From the NCBI GenBank assembly GCA_003154115.1, contig PMCF01000433.1, positions 54,787 to 118,786 of the forward strand: a stretch of DNA of 64,000 bases, given 5' to 3'. A program made the position numbers and the translations under genes. The notes beneath the pieces were generated by a model. The model ran no database searches and was not told the DNA's origin. It worked only from the letters and a program-made list of their open reading frames with translations. Shown piece after piece: positions 36,318 through 45,622 of this stretch; position 1 is the stretch's first letter; each line of letters opens with the position of its first letter. Source of the DNA: Anaerolineae bacterium (GTDB lineage Bacteria > Chloroflexota > Anaerolineae > Fen-1058).

Positions 36318-38303
36318 ATGACAACTCGCCCCGACCGTCCTTCCCCATCTAGGATCCGCGTGACTCACCGTCGCTCCGGGCTAACCCATTCACCGTGGCT
36401 GATCGCGATCTCGCTGCTGATGATCGTGCTCATTCTTACTGGTGCGTGGCTGTTTGTGGGGCGTTGGCCTGATCCAACTGAGCCGGCTTTGCCGGCGGCT
36501 GTGAAAGCGAAAGCGACCTCAACATCAACTAGGCCGCCTCTCGCGTCGCCTCCACTGGCAGTGATGACTATCGCTCCATCATTGTCCTCAGTTCCGCCAA
36601 CGAGCCTGGCATTGAACTCGATTGCATTGCCGACGCCATCGTGGCAACGCTTAAGTGTGCCCCCCGATGCAGAACTTCAAGCCGCTATTGCTGTGATGTC
36701 GCTTGAAGATAAGGTTGCACAGCTGCTCATTATCGGGTTTAATGGACAATCGGTAGGTGAATCACCAGAGTTGGAGTTGATGGTGGGTCAGCAGCATGTC
36801 GGCGGCGTGATCCTGTTGGAGCCTAATGCACACGATCCGGTTCAGATTAAACGTCTGACGACCGAGCTGCAAGCGCTGGCGACAACTTCGGGAGCGCGTA
36901 TTCCGCTTTTCATCTCTAGCAATCATGAAGGCGGCATCGTTGTGCGTATTTCCGATGGGGTAACCGGTTTCCCGGGCAATATGGCGGTGGCGGCCACCGG
37001 TCAGTTAGAGTATGCGAATGTAGCGGCCGCCTATGCCGCACAAGAACTACGCGCGATGGGCATCAACATGAATCTGGCCCCCGTGGTCGATGTTAACGAT
37101 AATCCGCTGAATCCCGTCATTGGTGCGCGATCGTTTGGGTCCACCCCGGTTCTGGTGGCTGAATATAGCCGCATGAGCGTGCGCGGCTCGCAAGACTTTG
37201 GCGTTATCGCCGTTGCAAAGCATTTTCCCGGGCACGGCAGTGTCGCGGTTGATTCGCATGGTGACTTGCCGGTAATCACTGACTCGCGTGATGATCTGGA
37301 ACGCCGTGCTCTGGGGCCTTTTAAGGCCGCAATTCAGCAAGGCGTCGCTGCCATCATGACGGCGCATATCGCCGTACCTGCCTTAGATGAAAGCGGACGC
37401 CCGGCCACCCTATCATCGCAGATTCTAACCGGACTATTGCGCCATGATTTGAAATTCGACGGCTTGATCATGACTGATTCGTTGGGTATGGGTGCCGTCT
37501 CGGCTGGGCGCGGACAACCCCAGGCCGCTGTTGAAGCGGTACAGGCTGGGGCTGACATCGTGCTGTCAACAGGCCCACTGGATGCAGAGTTGGGCATTAT
37601 TCGTGCGTTGGTCGCGGCGGTGAGAAGCGGCCAAATTCCGGTTGAACAGATCGATCAATCGGTATTGAGAGTTCTGCGCGTCAAGCATGCATTTGGCTTG
37701 TTTGATCAGCCTATCGTTGGAGATCTAAGCGCAGTCGGCTCGCCCGAGCATCAAGCTGCCGCTAATGAAATTGCGCGGCGATCGGTCACAGTGCTGCGTG
37801 ACAGTCAAAAATTGTTGCCGCTTGGCCCTTCTGTGAAACGGTTGTTGATTATCAGCCCGATCGATCTGCCACCCTCAACGGATGGCAACTCCACTCTGCT
37901 GGCCGAGTTGTTGCGTGCACAAGGTTATGAGGTCACGGAATTAAAGCTTGATCTGGATGCTGGTTCAAGCCGAGACGCTATCCGCGCGCAGGCGCGTGCT
38001 CAAGCCGCCGCCTACGATGCCGTCATCTTTGGCGAATGGGAACTGATCAAGCGTGAAATCAACACGCAAGACCACTGGCAAGCGCAGCTCATGTCGGAAT
38101 TGAGCACGCTCAATTCCAATTTCATAGTTATCGCGTGGCACAACCCTGCCGCGATATTGCGTAGCCCACCGCTGGCGGCTGTTTTGACCGACTATGGCGA
38201 CACGCGTGCTCAGGTCGCCGCCGTGGTCGAGGCGTTAACCGGCTCGCTCGTTCCAACGGGACGGTTACCCATGGATCTATCAACGACTCTGTCCCCGCCT
38301 TGA
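36318..38303 (+). CDS. Glycoside hydrolase family 3, NagZ-like beta-N-acetylhexosaminidase, membrane-anchored
   Basis: ATG 36318 lies 15 nt after the kinase stop (GGAG upstream). A transmembrane anchor (about 28-50) and a Thr/Pro linker precede the GH3 barrel (about 120-460): MSLEDKVAQLLIIGF, then KHFPGHGSVAVDSH with the His of NagZ-type enzymes, and IMTDSLGMGAV with the nucleophile Asp. A second alpha/beta domain (about 490-655) follows. NagZ enzymes release N-acetylglucosamine from muropeptides. An extracytoplasmic location is inferred from the anchor. Its position between two wall-linked kinases suggests peptidoglycan remodelling or sensing. Confidence 0.88.
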   Translation: MTTRPDRPSPSRIRVTHRRSGLTHSPWLIAISLLMIVLILTGAWLFVGRWPDPTEPALPAAVKAKATSTSTRPPLASPPLAVMTIAPSLSSVPPTSLALNSIALPTPSWQRLSVPPDAELQAAIAVMSLEDKVAQLLIIGFNGQSVGESPELELMVGQQHVGGVILLEPNAHDPVQIKRLTTELQALATTSGARIPLFISSNHEGGIVVRISDGVTGFPGNMAVAATGQLEYANVAAAYAAQELRAMGINMNLAPVVDVNDNPLNPVIGARSFGSTPVLVAEYSRMSVRGSQDFGVIAVAKHFPGHGSVAVDSHGDLPVITDSRDDLERRALGPFKAAIQQGVAAIMTAHIAVPALDESGRPATLSSQILTGLLRHDLKFDGLIMTDSLGMGAVSAGRGQPQAAVEAVQAGADIVLSTGPLDAELGIIRALVAAVRSGQIPVEQIDQSVLRVLRVKHAFGLFDQPIVGDLSAVGSPEHQAAANEIARRSVTVLRDSQKLLPLGPSVKRLLIISPIDLPPSTDGNSTLLAELLRAQGYEVTELKLDLDAGSSRDAIRAQARAQAAAYDAVIFGEWELIKREINTQDHWQAQLMSELSTLNSNFIVIAWHNPAAILRSPPLAAVLTDYGDTRAQVAAVVEALTGSLVPTGRLPMDLSTTLSPP

Positions 38304-38332
38304 CGGCGGAGATTGCTGTGAGGTGAAATTCA

Positions 38333-40210
38333 ATGGCATCACTGGGTACATTACTTCAATCACGGTACCGTATTTTGCGCGAGATAGGCACGGGCGGCAT
38401 GGGCACGGTCTATCTGGCGGAAGATACCCATTTGGCCGGTTATCGCTGCGCGGTCAAGGAAATGTCGCCCGGCCAGGTGCCGCCGCAGGATCGCAATTGG
38501 GCCATTAACGCTTTCAAGCAGGAAGCCCAGATGCTGTCCACACTCAACCACCCCGGCATTGTCCGCGTTTCGGATTACTTTGCCGAAAACGGCAATTGGT
38601 ATCTGGTGATGGAATACATCGAAGGACAGACGCTGGAATCTTACCTGGGGCCTCAGAGTTTCCCCACCCCGCTGGCCGTCAACTATATGGATCAGCTCTG
38701 CGCGGTGCTGGACTACCTCCACCGCCAGAACCCGCCGGTGATTTTCCGCGACCTGAAACCCGGCAACATCATGGTCAAACCGACGGGCGAGATCAAGCTA
38801 ATCGACTTTGGCATCGCGCGCTTCTTCAAGCCGGGGCAAACCCACAATACGGTGAATCTGGGAACGCCGGGGTATGCCTCGCCGGAACATGGCAGCGGTC
38901 AGACCGATAATCGTTCAGACATCTACAGCCTGGGCGTACTGCTCTTGCAGTTGGTGACGGGTTACGATCCTACTTTGGCGCAAGTGCCATACCTGCTGCC
39001 TCCCGTGCGCAGCCTAAACCCTCAGGCACCGCCAGTCATTGAAGATGCGGTCCGTCGCGCCACACAGATGACTCCGGCGCTGCGCTTTCAGACCGTGGCC
39101 GAATTTCGACAAGCCTTGCGTGCTCCTGTGCCGCCGCCCGTTTCCGCCACGACGCCGTATCCAACGTCCACCCATACGCCGACGACCATCATGCCACCTC
39201 AGGGGGGAGCGCCGCCCAAATCATCAACGCTTCCCAAATGGATCGGGGCCGTGGCGGGCGTGATCTTGCTCTTGCTATTGGTCTTGATCGCGCTGCCTGC
39301 CATCACTCCGAAACCTCCTGCCACTCCGGCCCCGCCTGCCTCACCTGCGCTAGGCGGGGGCCTGACGAGCATACCCTCATCACCATCTCCTTCACGACCT
39401 GACCCAGTCACGGTTGAGCCAGTCGTTCCGCCGCCGGTAGGCATTACCCCAAGCGCACCGTCCACGATCACGCCGCAGCCGCCGCAGCCCAGCAGATTTA
39501 TCGCTCAAGATCGCGAGCTTGGCAGTTCGGCGGGGGGACGCTCGATCCCGGTGCTGGAAGTCGGCAATCCCGATGGGCCGGTGGTCGTTCTGGTGGGCAG
39601 CATTGAAGGCGATCAAGCGGACACCTCCGACACCGTTCGGCAACTCATGGATTGGTACCGCTCACGCCCGGATCAGGTTCCCAACGGCGGCCTGCTGTAC
39701 CTGATTCCCAGCCTTTGTCCTGATGGCAATGCCCGCAATTCCCGCTTCAATGCCAACGAAGTGGATCTCAATCGCAATTGGGATTCTGGCAACTGGGTTC
39801 GTGATGCCGTTGTGCCCGGCTATCCCAAAGGCAAACCTGGAGCCGGAGGTTCTGCTCCATTTTCCGAGCCGGAGACGCGCGCGCTGCGCGATCTGCTGAA
39901 TCAGTTTTATAGTTCAGGACGAACGGTCTATTTGCTCACTCTGCACTCGACGGTGAATTCCGGCTCGCGCGATCAAGTCTTTCCGGGATATACCTCGGCC
40001 AGCATTCACGACGCCTCCAAAGCATTGACGCAGCGAGTAGGGAATCTGCTCGGCTACCGGTATAATACGGCGTGGAGCTATGATACGACGGGCGAAGCGA
40101 TTGCCTGGGCCGCCGAGCAGGGCATTCCTGCGGTGGATATCGTACCGCTAAAAAACAACGGGCCGGCGCGTTCGGCGATGATTAGTGTACTTGAAGAAAT
40201 CCTGCGTTAG
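38333..40210 (+). CDS. Transmembrane Ser/Thr protein kinase (FRD type) with outer inactive M14-like domain
   Basis: ATG 38333 follows GAGGTGA. The kinase domain (about 8-270) is close to a copy of that of 34467 (GTGGMGTVYLA, IFRDLKPGN, DFGIA, GTPGYASPEH). After a transmembrane helix (about 302-322) and a Pro/Ser linker, about 240 residues resemble M14 zinc carboxypeptidase (EVDLNRNWD, FSEPETRALRDL). The zinc-binding H..E motif is GSIEGDQ instead of GGIHGNE, and the catalytic Glu position reads VDIVPL. The outer domain is therefore predicted to be a non-catalytic peptidoglycan-peptide sensor. The third zinc His (TLHST) remains. Confidence 0.87.
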   Translation: MASLGTLLQSRYRILREIGTGGMGTVYLAEDTHLAGYRCAVKEMSPGQVPPQDRNWAINAFKQEAQMLSTLNHPGIVRVSDYFAENGNWYLVMEYIEGQTLESYLGPQSFPTPLAVNYMDQLCAVLDYLHRQNPPVIFRDLKPGNIMVKPTGEIKLIDFGIARFFKPGQTHNTVNLGTPGYASPEHGSGQTDNRSDIYSLGVLLLQLVTGYDPTLAQVPYLLPPVRSLNPQAPPVIEDAVRRATQMTPALRFQTVAEFRQALRAPVPPPVSATTPYPTSTHTPTTIMPPQGGAPPKSSTLPKWIGAVAGVILLLLLVLIALPAITPKPPATPAPPASPALGGGLTSIPSSPSPSRPDPVTVEPVVPPPVGITPSAPSTITPQPPQPSRFIAQDRELGSSAGGRSIPVLEVGNPDGPVVVLVGSIEGDQADTSDTVRQLMDWYRSRPDQVPNGGLLYLIPSLCPDGNARNSRFNANEVDLNRNWDSGNWVRDAVVPGYPKGKPGAGGSAPFSEPETRALRDLLNQFYSSGRTVYLLTLHSTVNSGSRDQVFPGYTSASIHDASKALTQRVGNLLGYRYNTAWSYDTTGEAIAWAAEQGIPAVDIVPLKNNGPARSAMISVLEEILR

Positions 40211-40236
40211 TGATCTTTCTGATGGGAGTTAGCCCA

Positions 40237-41496
40237 GTGACCGAGCCTACAGCCCCTTTGCCACCTGTCAGCCAGCCATCAAAGAGTGACCCTGATCTGA
40301 TAGTTGATGAGCGGGTATCGGTGCAACGTACGAAACCCTTTCCGTGGTGGATTGTTTTTTTCGGCGCGGTAATCGCGGCAGTGCTGTTATTGAGCGTCTT
40401 GACGATTCACGTGTTAAGAGATCGCACCGGTTCGGCCACTCAGACGCTGGCTGTCGTCGCGACTGTTGAACCGACCACGCCAGCGGTTGTGGCACACGCG
40501 ACTCAGACACCGCTGCCGACATTAACTCCGCTCGCGCCGACGGTGCTGCCTGTGGCGGCGGCAAGTGAGGCACCCACCGCCATTCCGCCAGCCGAGCCGT
40601 TCATCAGCGCGCCCATGGCCATCGGGCAGTCGGCAGGTGGCCGCCCGCTACTAGTTTATCGCCTGGGGTATGGGCCGCGCAAACGCGCCCTGATCGGTGC
40701 GATTCACGGCGGCTACGAGTGGAACACGGTCGATTTGATGACCAAAACGCTTGACTACTTAGGGCGCTATCCTGATTTGATCCCGTCCGAAGTGACTTTG
40801 TACATTCTGCCGTTAGCCAACCCCGATGGGTACGCGGCCGGACGCGATGCGATCCATGGCCGGGTCAATGCCAACCAGGTCGACTTGAATCGCAATTGGG
40901 ACTATCAATGGCAGATAACGGCTACACACGGCACGCGCCCAGTGTCGGCGGGCACGGCGGCTTTCTCTGAGCCTGAGACACGCGCACTGCGTGACTTCAT
41001 CCACGACTATGAGATTCAAGACGTTATCTTTTACCATAGCGCCTTTACCGCTGTTTTCCAGGGAGCGGGGATTACAACTTCGCAGACAGTCGAATTAGCG
41101 AAATTGCTCGCACAGGCAACCGGCTATCGCTATGCGCCGGAAGGCGTGCCCGGACAGATCACCACGGGCGATGCGATCGATTGGCTAACGGTTGAAGGCG
41201 TCAATGCAATCGAAGTTGAACTGACCACGCATCAGGACATTGATTGGAAACAAAACCTGCGTGGGCTGGAAGCCTTTTTGAAATGGAATCTGCCTGAGAC
41301 TGCGGCGCCAGCCGTCGCGTCTTCACCGCCACCGCCGGGCGTCACCTCGATAACTCACACGGTTCAATCTGGCGATACCTTATCGGCGATTTCCGTAAAA
41401 TACGATGTATCAGTTGAGGCCATTGCTCAAGCGAATAATATTGTCGATATCAACAGTATTACCCTTGGGCAAGTGCTGATCATTCCCAGCCCATAA
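40237..41496 (+). CDS. M14-family zinc carboxypeptidase with C-terminal LysM
   Basis: The track start (GTG 40210) overlaps the previous stop. GTG 40237 follows GGGAG with 8 nt spacing and is preferred; ATG 40222 is the alternative. A transmembrane helix (about 42-62) and a Pro/Thr linker lead to an M14 domain that keeps its catalytic features: IHGGYE zinc motif, NQVDLNRNWD, FSEPETRALRDF, FYHSAF (third ligand) and AIEVELTTH (catalytic Glu). A LysM module ends the protein (HTVQSGDTLSAISVKYDVS). Likely cleaves peptidoglycan stem peptides at the cell surface. It sits directly after a kinase with an inactive version of the same domain. Confidence 0.87.
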   Translation: MTEPTAPLPPVSQPSKSDPDLIVDERVSVQRTKPFPWWIVFFGAVIAAVLLLSVLTIHVLRDRTGSATQTLAVVATVEPTTPAVVAHATQTPLPTLTPLAPTVLPVAAASEAPTAIPPAEPFISAPMAIGQSAGGRPLLVYRLGYGPRKRALIGAIHGGYEWNTVDLMTKTLDYLGRYPDLIPSEVTLYILPLANPDGYAAGRDAIHGRVNANQVDLNRNWDYQWQITATHGTRPVSAGTAAFSEPETRALRDFIHDYEIQDVIFYHSAFTAVFQGAGITTSQTVELAKLLAQATGYRYAPEGVPGQITTGDAIDWLTVEGVNAIEVELTTHQDIDWKQNLRGLEAFLKWNLPETAAPAVASSPPPPGVTSITHTVQSGDTLSAISVKYDVSVEAIAQANNIVDINSITLGQVLIIPSP

Positions 41497-41503
41497 CGTG
41501 CAA

Positions 41504-41529
41504 CCCGTTGCGCGAAGCGCGCAACCGGG
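41504..41529 (+). other. GC-rich hairpin in intergenic region
   Basis: CCCGTTGCGCG and CGCGCAACCGGG pair with one bulged base around a 3-nt loop. There is no T-tract, so it is either a processing or stability structure or a weak terminator after the M14 gene. Confidence 0.4.
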
Positions 41530-41555
41530 TGACCAGCAAGGTCACAATTACCTGA

Positions 41556-42329
41556 ATGTGCTTACGCCTTCTGATCGCTATCCCCCTAATCGCGATGTTG
41601 ATCGACTGCCAGCCAACGCCGGTCCCTATTACGCCTGCACGGTTGATCGAAACACGTTCACTCCCAACGGCCACACATACCTTGCCTCCAACGGCGACGC
41701 GCCGCTTCACGGTTACCCCGCTTCCAACTTCCACGCTTTTACCTCCTGCGCTGCCGACCTCCACTGCCACACTCCCGTTTGCGCCTGCCGCTGGAGCTCA
41801 ACCTTGCCAGCAGCCCCCCGACGATTACAGCCGGATAAATATAGGCGATCAAATTGTAAACGCGCGCACGCTGTGGATGTTGAATCTGGCCAAAACTTTG
41901 TACACCGGGCGCGGCGATCCGCTGGCAATTGTACAAGGCTCTTATGCCGATAACGTAGCGGCAAGCTTCGGGACGCACGCCGGTGGCGGTGCAGTCGATA
42001 TCAGCGTATTAGTGAAAGACAACGCTTCAGTTGTGCTGAACCGCGCGGAAATGGAAGAACTGGTCAGCGCGCTGCGTCAGGCAGGTTTTGCGGCCTGGTT
42101 ACGCTTGCCCAACGATCTCAACCCGCCCACGCCCCTTCACATTCACGCGATCGCCGTTGGCGATCGTGAACTATCCGAACCGGCGCGCCGGCAAATCGAC
42201 GGGCCAGAAGGCTACTTGCGCGGCCTTAACGGTGTGCCACCTGAACATGGCGGGCCGCAACCTGATCGGCAGGGCGGACCGATTATCTGTGCGTGGATGA
42301 TCGCGCTGGGCTATCAAGATTGGCGCTGA
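41556..42329 (+). CDS. M15-like peptidoglycan peptidase, probable lipoprotein
   Basis: ATG 41556 begins a short signal sequence (LRLLIAIPLIAMLIDCQ) with Cys in a lipobox-like place, though Asp before Cys is atypical. A Thr/Pro linker follows. The C-terminal 170 residues carry the M15 pattern HxxGxAxD (THAGGGAVDIS) and a later His-x-His (HIHAIAV), together giving the zinc ligands. M15 enzymes are D,D- or L,D-carboxypeptidases acting on peptidoglycan. It forms a cell-wall group with the GH3 and M14 genes and precedes the next kinase by 18 nt. Confidence 0.75.
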   Translation: MCLRLLIAIPLIAMLIDCQPTPVPITPARLIETRSLPTATHTLPPTATRRFTVTPLPTSTLLPPALPTSTATLPFAPAAGAQPCQQPPDDYSRINIGDQIVNARTLWMLNLAKTLYTGRGDPLAIVQGSYADNVAASFGTHAGGGAVDISVLVKDNASVVLNRAEMEELVSALRQAGFAAWLRLPNDLNPPTPLHIHAIAVGDRELSEPARRQIDGPEGYLRGLNGVPPEHGGPQPDRQGGPIICAWMIALGYQDWR

Positions 42330-42347
42330 CATGAACGAGGTGCAACG

Positions 42348-43859
42348 ATGCTACCGGTCAATACCTGGCTTGACAATCGATATCGAATCATCCAAGAACT
42401 CGGCGGGGGCGGCCAGGGCACGGTTTACCTGGCTGAAGACAGCCGCTTGGGCACACAACCGTGTGCGGTCAAAGAGCTGTCGCCGAACCAGTTGCAGCCG
42501 CAGGATCTGGGCTGGGCTATTCCTGCGTTCAAGCAGGAAGCCGAAATGCTGGCGAGGCTGAATCACCCTGGCCTTGTGCGTGTCAGTAACTATTTCTCGG
42601 AACGCGGCAACTGGTACCTGGTCATGGACTATGTCCCGGGTCAAACCTTGGAGCAGATTGTGGGACAAGCACCGCGGGGTGTGCCCATTGATGTCTCTGT
42701 AAACTACACGCTTCAGATCTGCAACGTGTTGGAATATCTCCACAGCCAACAGCCCGCGGTGATCTTTCGAGATCTTAAACCGGGCAATATCATGGTCACC
42801 CCTAGCGGCGAGATCAAACTGATCGACTTTGGTATTGCGCGCTTTTTCAGACCCGGACAGACTCGAAACACCGTAAATCTTGGAACGCCCGGCTACGCAT
42901 CACCCGAGCACGGCAGTCTAAGCGGAGGCACCGATGTGCGTTCCGACATTTACAGTCTTGGCGTCGTCTTGCACCAATTGTTGACCGGCCACGATCCGGC
43001 GGCTGCGCCTTTCAACCTGCCACCAGTGCGTAGCCTCAACTCCAACATCCCTCCGGCACTTGAAACGGTAATCCAGAAAGCTATCCAACTGCGCCCTGCT
43101 GATCGTTTCCAGACGGCGGCTGAATTTAAGCAAGCGTTGCTATCCGGCATTCCGGTCATGGGAGGCAGGAGTAAAACACAAGTAATGCCAGGAAACAGCC
43201 CGACCGGGGCAGGCCCGACGCGCCCGAGAAGCAACAAGGTGTGGTTGCTCTTAGCTGGGCTGCTGGCCGCGGTTGTCGCTGGTGTCTTCTTCGTCAGGCA
43301 ATCGGCGCTACCGCCGGAAACGCCCCAGCCCGTCTCGCAGCCACGACCAGCCAGCGCCGCGCCGTCGGCGGTCGTAGCGCCGACTTCTTCACCACAGCCA
43401 TCTCTGCCGACGCATTCTGCGCCGCCTCCAACCAGTACCTTGAGTAAAAATACTCCACCGGGGCAAGTTCGCGACCCAGCCCCGGCGCGTATGTTTAAAT
43501 TCATGAGCTGCGCGGAACCATGCGCCGATAGTAGCTCCAACGCCACCAGGACTTTTCCAGAAGGCATAACCCGGCTGTATGCTCAATGGAATTATGAGAA
43601 CATCCCGGCTGGCGCGCACTACATCCGTGAATGGACCATGAACGGCCAGTCGTGGATCAAATATGATTGCACCTGGCAAGGGGCGGAATCGGGCGTAGAT
43701 AAAGTAACGCTTAAAGAGCCTGGCGGTTTGTATTCCGGCGCCTGGCAAGTAACGATTGCGGTTGACGGCAAGGTCTTGTTGCAAGAAGTGGTTGTTGTGG
43801 AGGGCAATTCAACGTATTGGTCACCCGCTGGCACCGTTAACAGCTGCTACGGAAAATAA
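42348..43859 (+). CDS. Transmembrane Ser/Thr protein kinase (FRD type) with outer beta-sandwich
   Basis: ATG 42348 follows GAGGTG. The kinase domain (about 8-268) has GGGGQGTVYLA, CAVKEL, IFRDLKPGN, DFGIA and GTPGYASPEH. The transmembrane helix lies at about 302-322, followed by a Pro/Ser linker and a 115-residue outer domain (FKFMSCAEPCADSSS, LYAQWNYENIPAGAHYIREW, GAWQVTIAVDGK) that looks like a beta-sandwich. Its family is not recognised. It closes the run of FRD kinases. Confidence 0.88.
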   Translation: MLPVNTWLDNRYRIIQELGGGGQGTVYLAEDSRLGTQPCAVKELSPNQLQPQDLGWAIPAFKQEAEMLARLNHPGLVRVSNYFSERGNWYLVMDYVPGQTLEQIVGQAPRGVPIDVSVNYTLQICNVLEYLHSQQPAVIFRDLKPGNIMVTPSGEIKLIDFGIARFFRPGQTRNTVNLGTPGYASPEHGSLSGGTDVRSDIYSLGVVLHQLLTGHDPAAAPFNLPPVRSLNSNIPPALETVIQKAIQLRPADRFQTAAEFKQALLSGIPVMGGRSKTQVMPGNSPTGAGPTRPRSNKVWLLLAGLLAAVVAGVFFVRQSALPPETPQPVSQPRPASAAPSAVVAPTSSPQPSLPTHSAPPPTSTLSKNTPPGQVRDPAPARMFKFMSCAEPCADSSSNATRTFPEGITRLYAQWNYENIPAGAHYIREWTMNGQSWIKYDCTWQGAESGVDKVTLKEPGGLYSGAWQVTIAVDGKVLLQEVVVVEGNSTYWSPAGTVNSCYGK

Positions 43860-43879
43860 CTCTGCAAAAGCGAGATAGA

Positions 43880-45622
43880 GTGCAGACGTTGTCAAATCCT
43901 CGCGCCATTCAACCATCCGGTAGGCTAATCATCCTCCTCGGCCCGCTTGGTACAGGAAGGTTCCAAGCCCTTCTCGCTCTAGCCGGTCTATATCCGTCTT
44001 TCGTGATGGATGACACACTCAAGGCGGTAGCGCAAAATTCAACCTACATCAGCCTCTGCCCGCAGCAGCGCTTGCTATCCAGCCGCCTGACGGTGCGCGA
44101 GAACATGCGGTTGATGGGCGTGCTGCATGGCTTGACTGAGCCTGAGCGCATTGACGAGCTGCTTCAACTAGGCGATCTGTCCGCACAGGCCGATCAACTC
44201 GTTTACCACCTGCCACAACACCTCGGCCGTGTCTTGAATTTATTGGTGGCGCTGCTGCCCCAGCCTGACCTGCTGCTCATCGACGATGTGACACAGGGGT
44301 TAAGCCGGCCCGCCAGCCGCCAGCTCTGCCATATCCTCCATGCGGAACAACGCCGACACCCACGAACGGTTTTATTTGCCACAGCGAGTCTGCAAACGGC
44401 CCAGGCACTCAGTGGTGAAGTCTGGCTATTCGATGGGAAAACGGTTCGTGCTCAATGGCCGCCAGGTACAGCGCCAACAGAGGTACTGAAGACAGCTGCT
44501 TACCGTATCACCTTGAACACCAGCCGCGCCGCAGAAATGTTCTGCGCCGGTCTGGCCACACAACCAGACTTTGTGCGAACGTATCGACAATTAGACGCAC
44601 GCACGGTCCAGGTACTCGTCGATCATCCGTCACGATTGCTGTGGTTGTTGCAACTGGCCGGCCGCGCTTTGCTGGATTTTCAGGCTTTGCCACAAGAAAT
44701 TGACTTGACCCTTATCCAACTATCGATGGGAGATGTGGCTTTACGCCCCAGTTCGCATACCGATAGCGCAATCAATCCCAGTCAACTCTTGCCGCTAGAA
44801 TCGGTAGTGAAGAATCGATCCATGTCGTGGGTAGCAATTGCCCGGCTGGCTCAGGCCGAATGGCAAACCCACTTCCGACAATTCTGGAAAGCGGGCAATG
44901 TGCTTTTCTCCAGTTTGTTGTTATTGTCTTTACTGCTGGTCGCGCTGCAAGTTTTTAGCACAGAACGCTGGATGACCTGGGGACCCATGCTCCTGCTGTT
45001 TTCTTCCGGCATCGGTTTGGGCTTCGCAACTGAGTCGCTAAGCCGCTTGTCTAACGTCGCCGAGGCAGAAACTCTATTTCAATCGGCGCGCTCGATTGGT
45101 CCGGATCGCCCCGGCTCGTTGCTGGCTTTATACGATCTTTCAAAGATTGGGCGGAGAAATGTCCTGCTCGGCTTAATCGGCGGACAATGGCTGATCTTGC
45201 TGAGTCACACGCTTGTTTTTCTCTTGATCTGGGCAAGCGTGCTAACCACTCTGACCACAGATCCAGTATGGCTCACTGCCAGTGTGCTTTACTGGTGGTT
45301 ACTTACACTAGACTCACTGGCAGTAGCCGTCGTCGTAAGCGGTTTGGTTCATCGTCCTGGGTGGGGACGCTGGGCCGGATGGGGCAGTGGCCTTGTGATA
45401 TTGGCCGTGGCAATTCTAATGACCAGTAACCAACCGTTATTGTGGCTGTGGCCTTACACCGGCTTCACCGTTGCCCTGACCCAATTACTGACCGAACCAT
45501 CTAACGCGCTGGCCGCATTTGGAGCAGGGGTGTTAGGAACCATCTTCTTGTGGAGTCTGGCTTTATACTCATTTACCCGGCGGCGATCTGTTTGGCCGCT
45601 GAGCACGAGTGGTGAAAAATGA
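43880..45622 (+). CDS. Degenerate ABC ATPase fused to membrane permease
   Basis: The likely start is GTG 43880, with a weak ribosome-binding site. Residues 14-200 have an ABC ATPase outline with altered motifs: Walker A is GPLGTGRF (Lys to Arg, Ser/Thr to Phe), Q-loop CPQQRLL, signature LPQHLG instead of LSGGQ, Walker B LLLIDD with Asp where the catalytic Glu should be. Such changes should abolish ATP hydrolysis. About six transmembrane helices occupy residues 330-575. The stop overlaps the CHAT gene start (ATGA). The two proteins are probably co-translated, and the ABC part may be a regulatory or binding subunit. Confidence 0.75.
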   Translation: MQTLSNPRAIQPSGRLIILLGPLGTGRFQALLALAGLYPSFVMDDTLKAVAQNSTYISLCPQQRLLSSRLTVRENMRLMGVLHGLTEPERIDELLQLGDLSAQADQLVYHLPQHLGRVLNLLVALLPQPDLLLIDDVTQGLSRPASRQLCHILHAEQRRHPRTVLFATASLQTAQALSGEVWLFDGKTVRAQWPPGTAPTEVLKTAAYRITLNTSRAAEMFCAGLATQPDFVRTYRQLDARTVQVLVDHPSRLLWLLQLAGRALLDFQALPQEIDLTLIQLSMGDVALRPSSHTDSAINPSQLLPLESVVKNRSMSWVAIARLAQAEWQTHFRQFWKAGNVLFSSLLLLSLLLVALQVFSTERWMTWGPMLLLFSSGIGLGFATESLSRLSNVAEAETLFQSARSIGPDRPGSLLALYDLSKIGRRNVLLGLIGGQWLILLSHTLVFLLIWASVLTTLTTDPVWLTASVLYWWLLTLDSLAVAVVVSGLVHRPGWGRWAGWGSGLVILAVAILMTSNQPLLWLWPYTGFTVALTQLLTEPSNALAAFGAGVLGTIFLWSLALYSFTRRRSVWPLSTSGEK

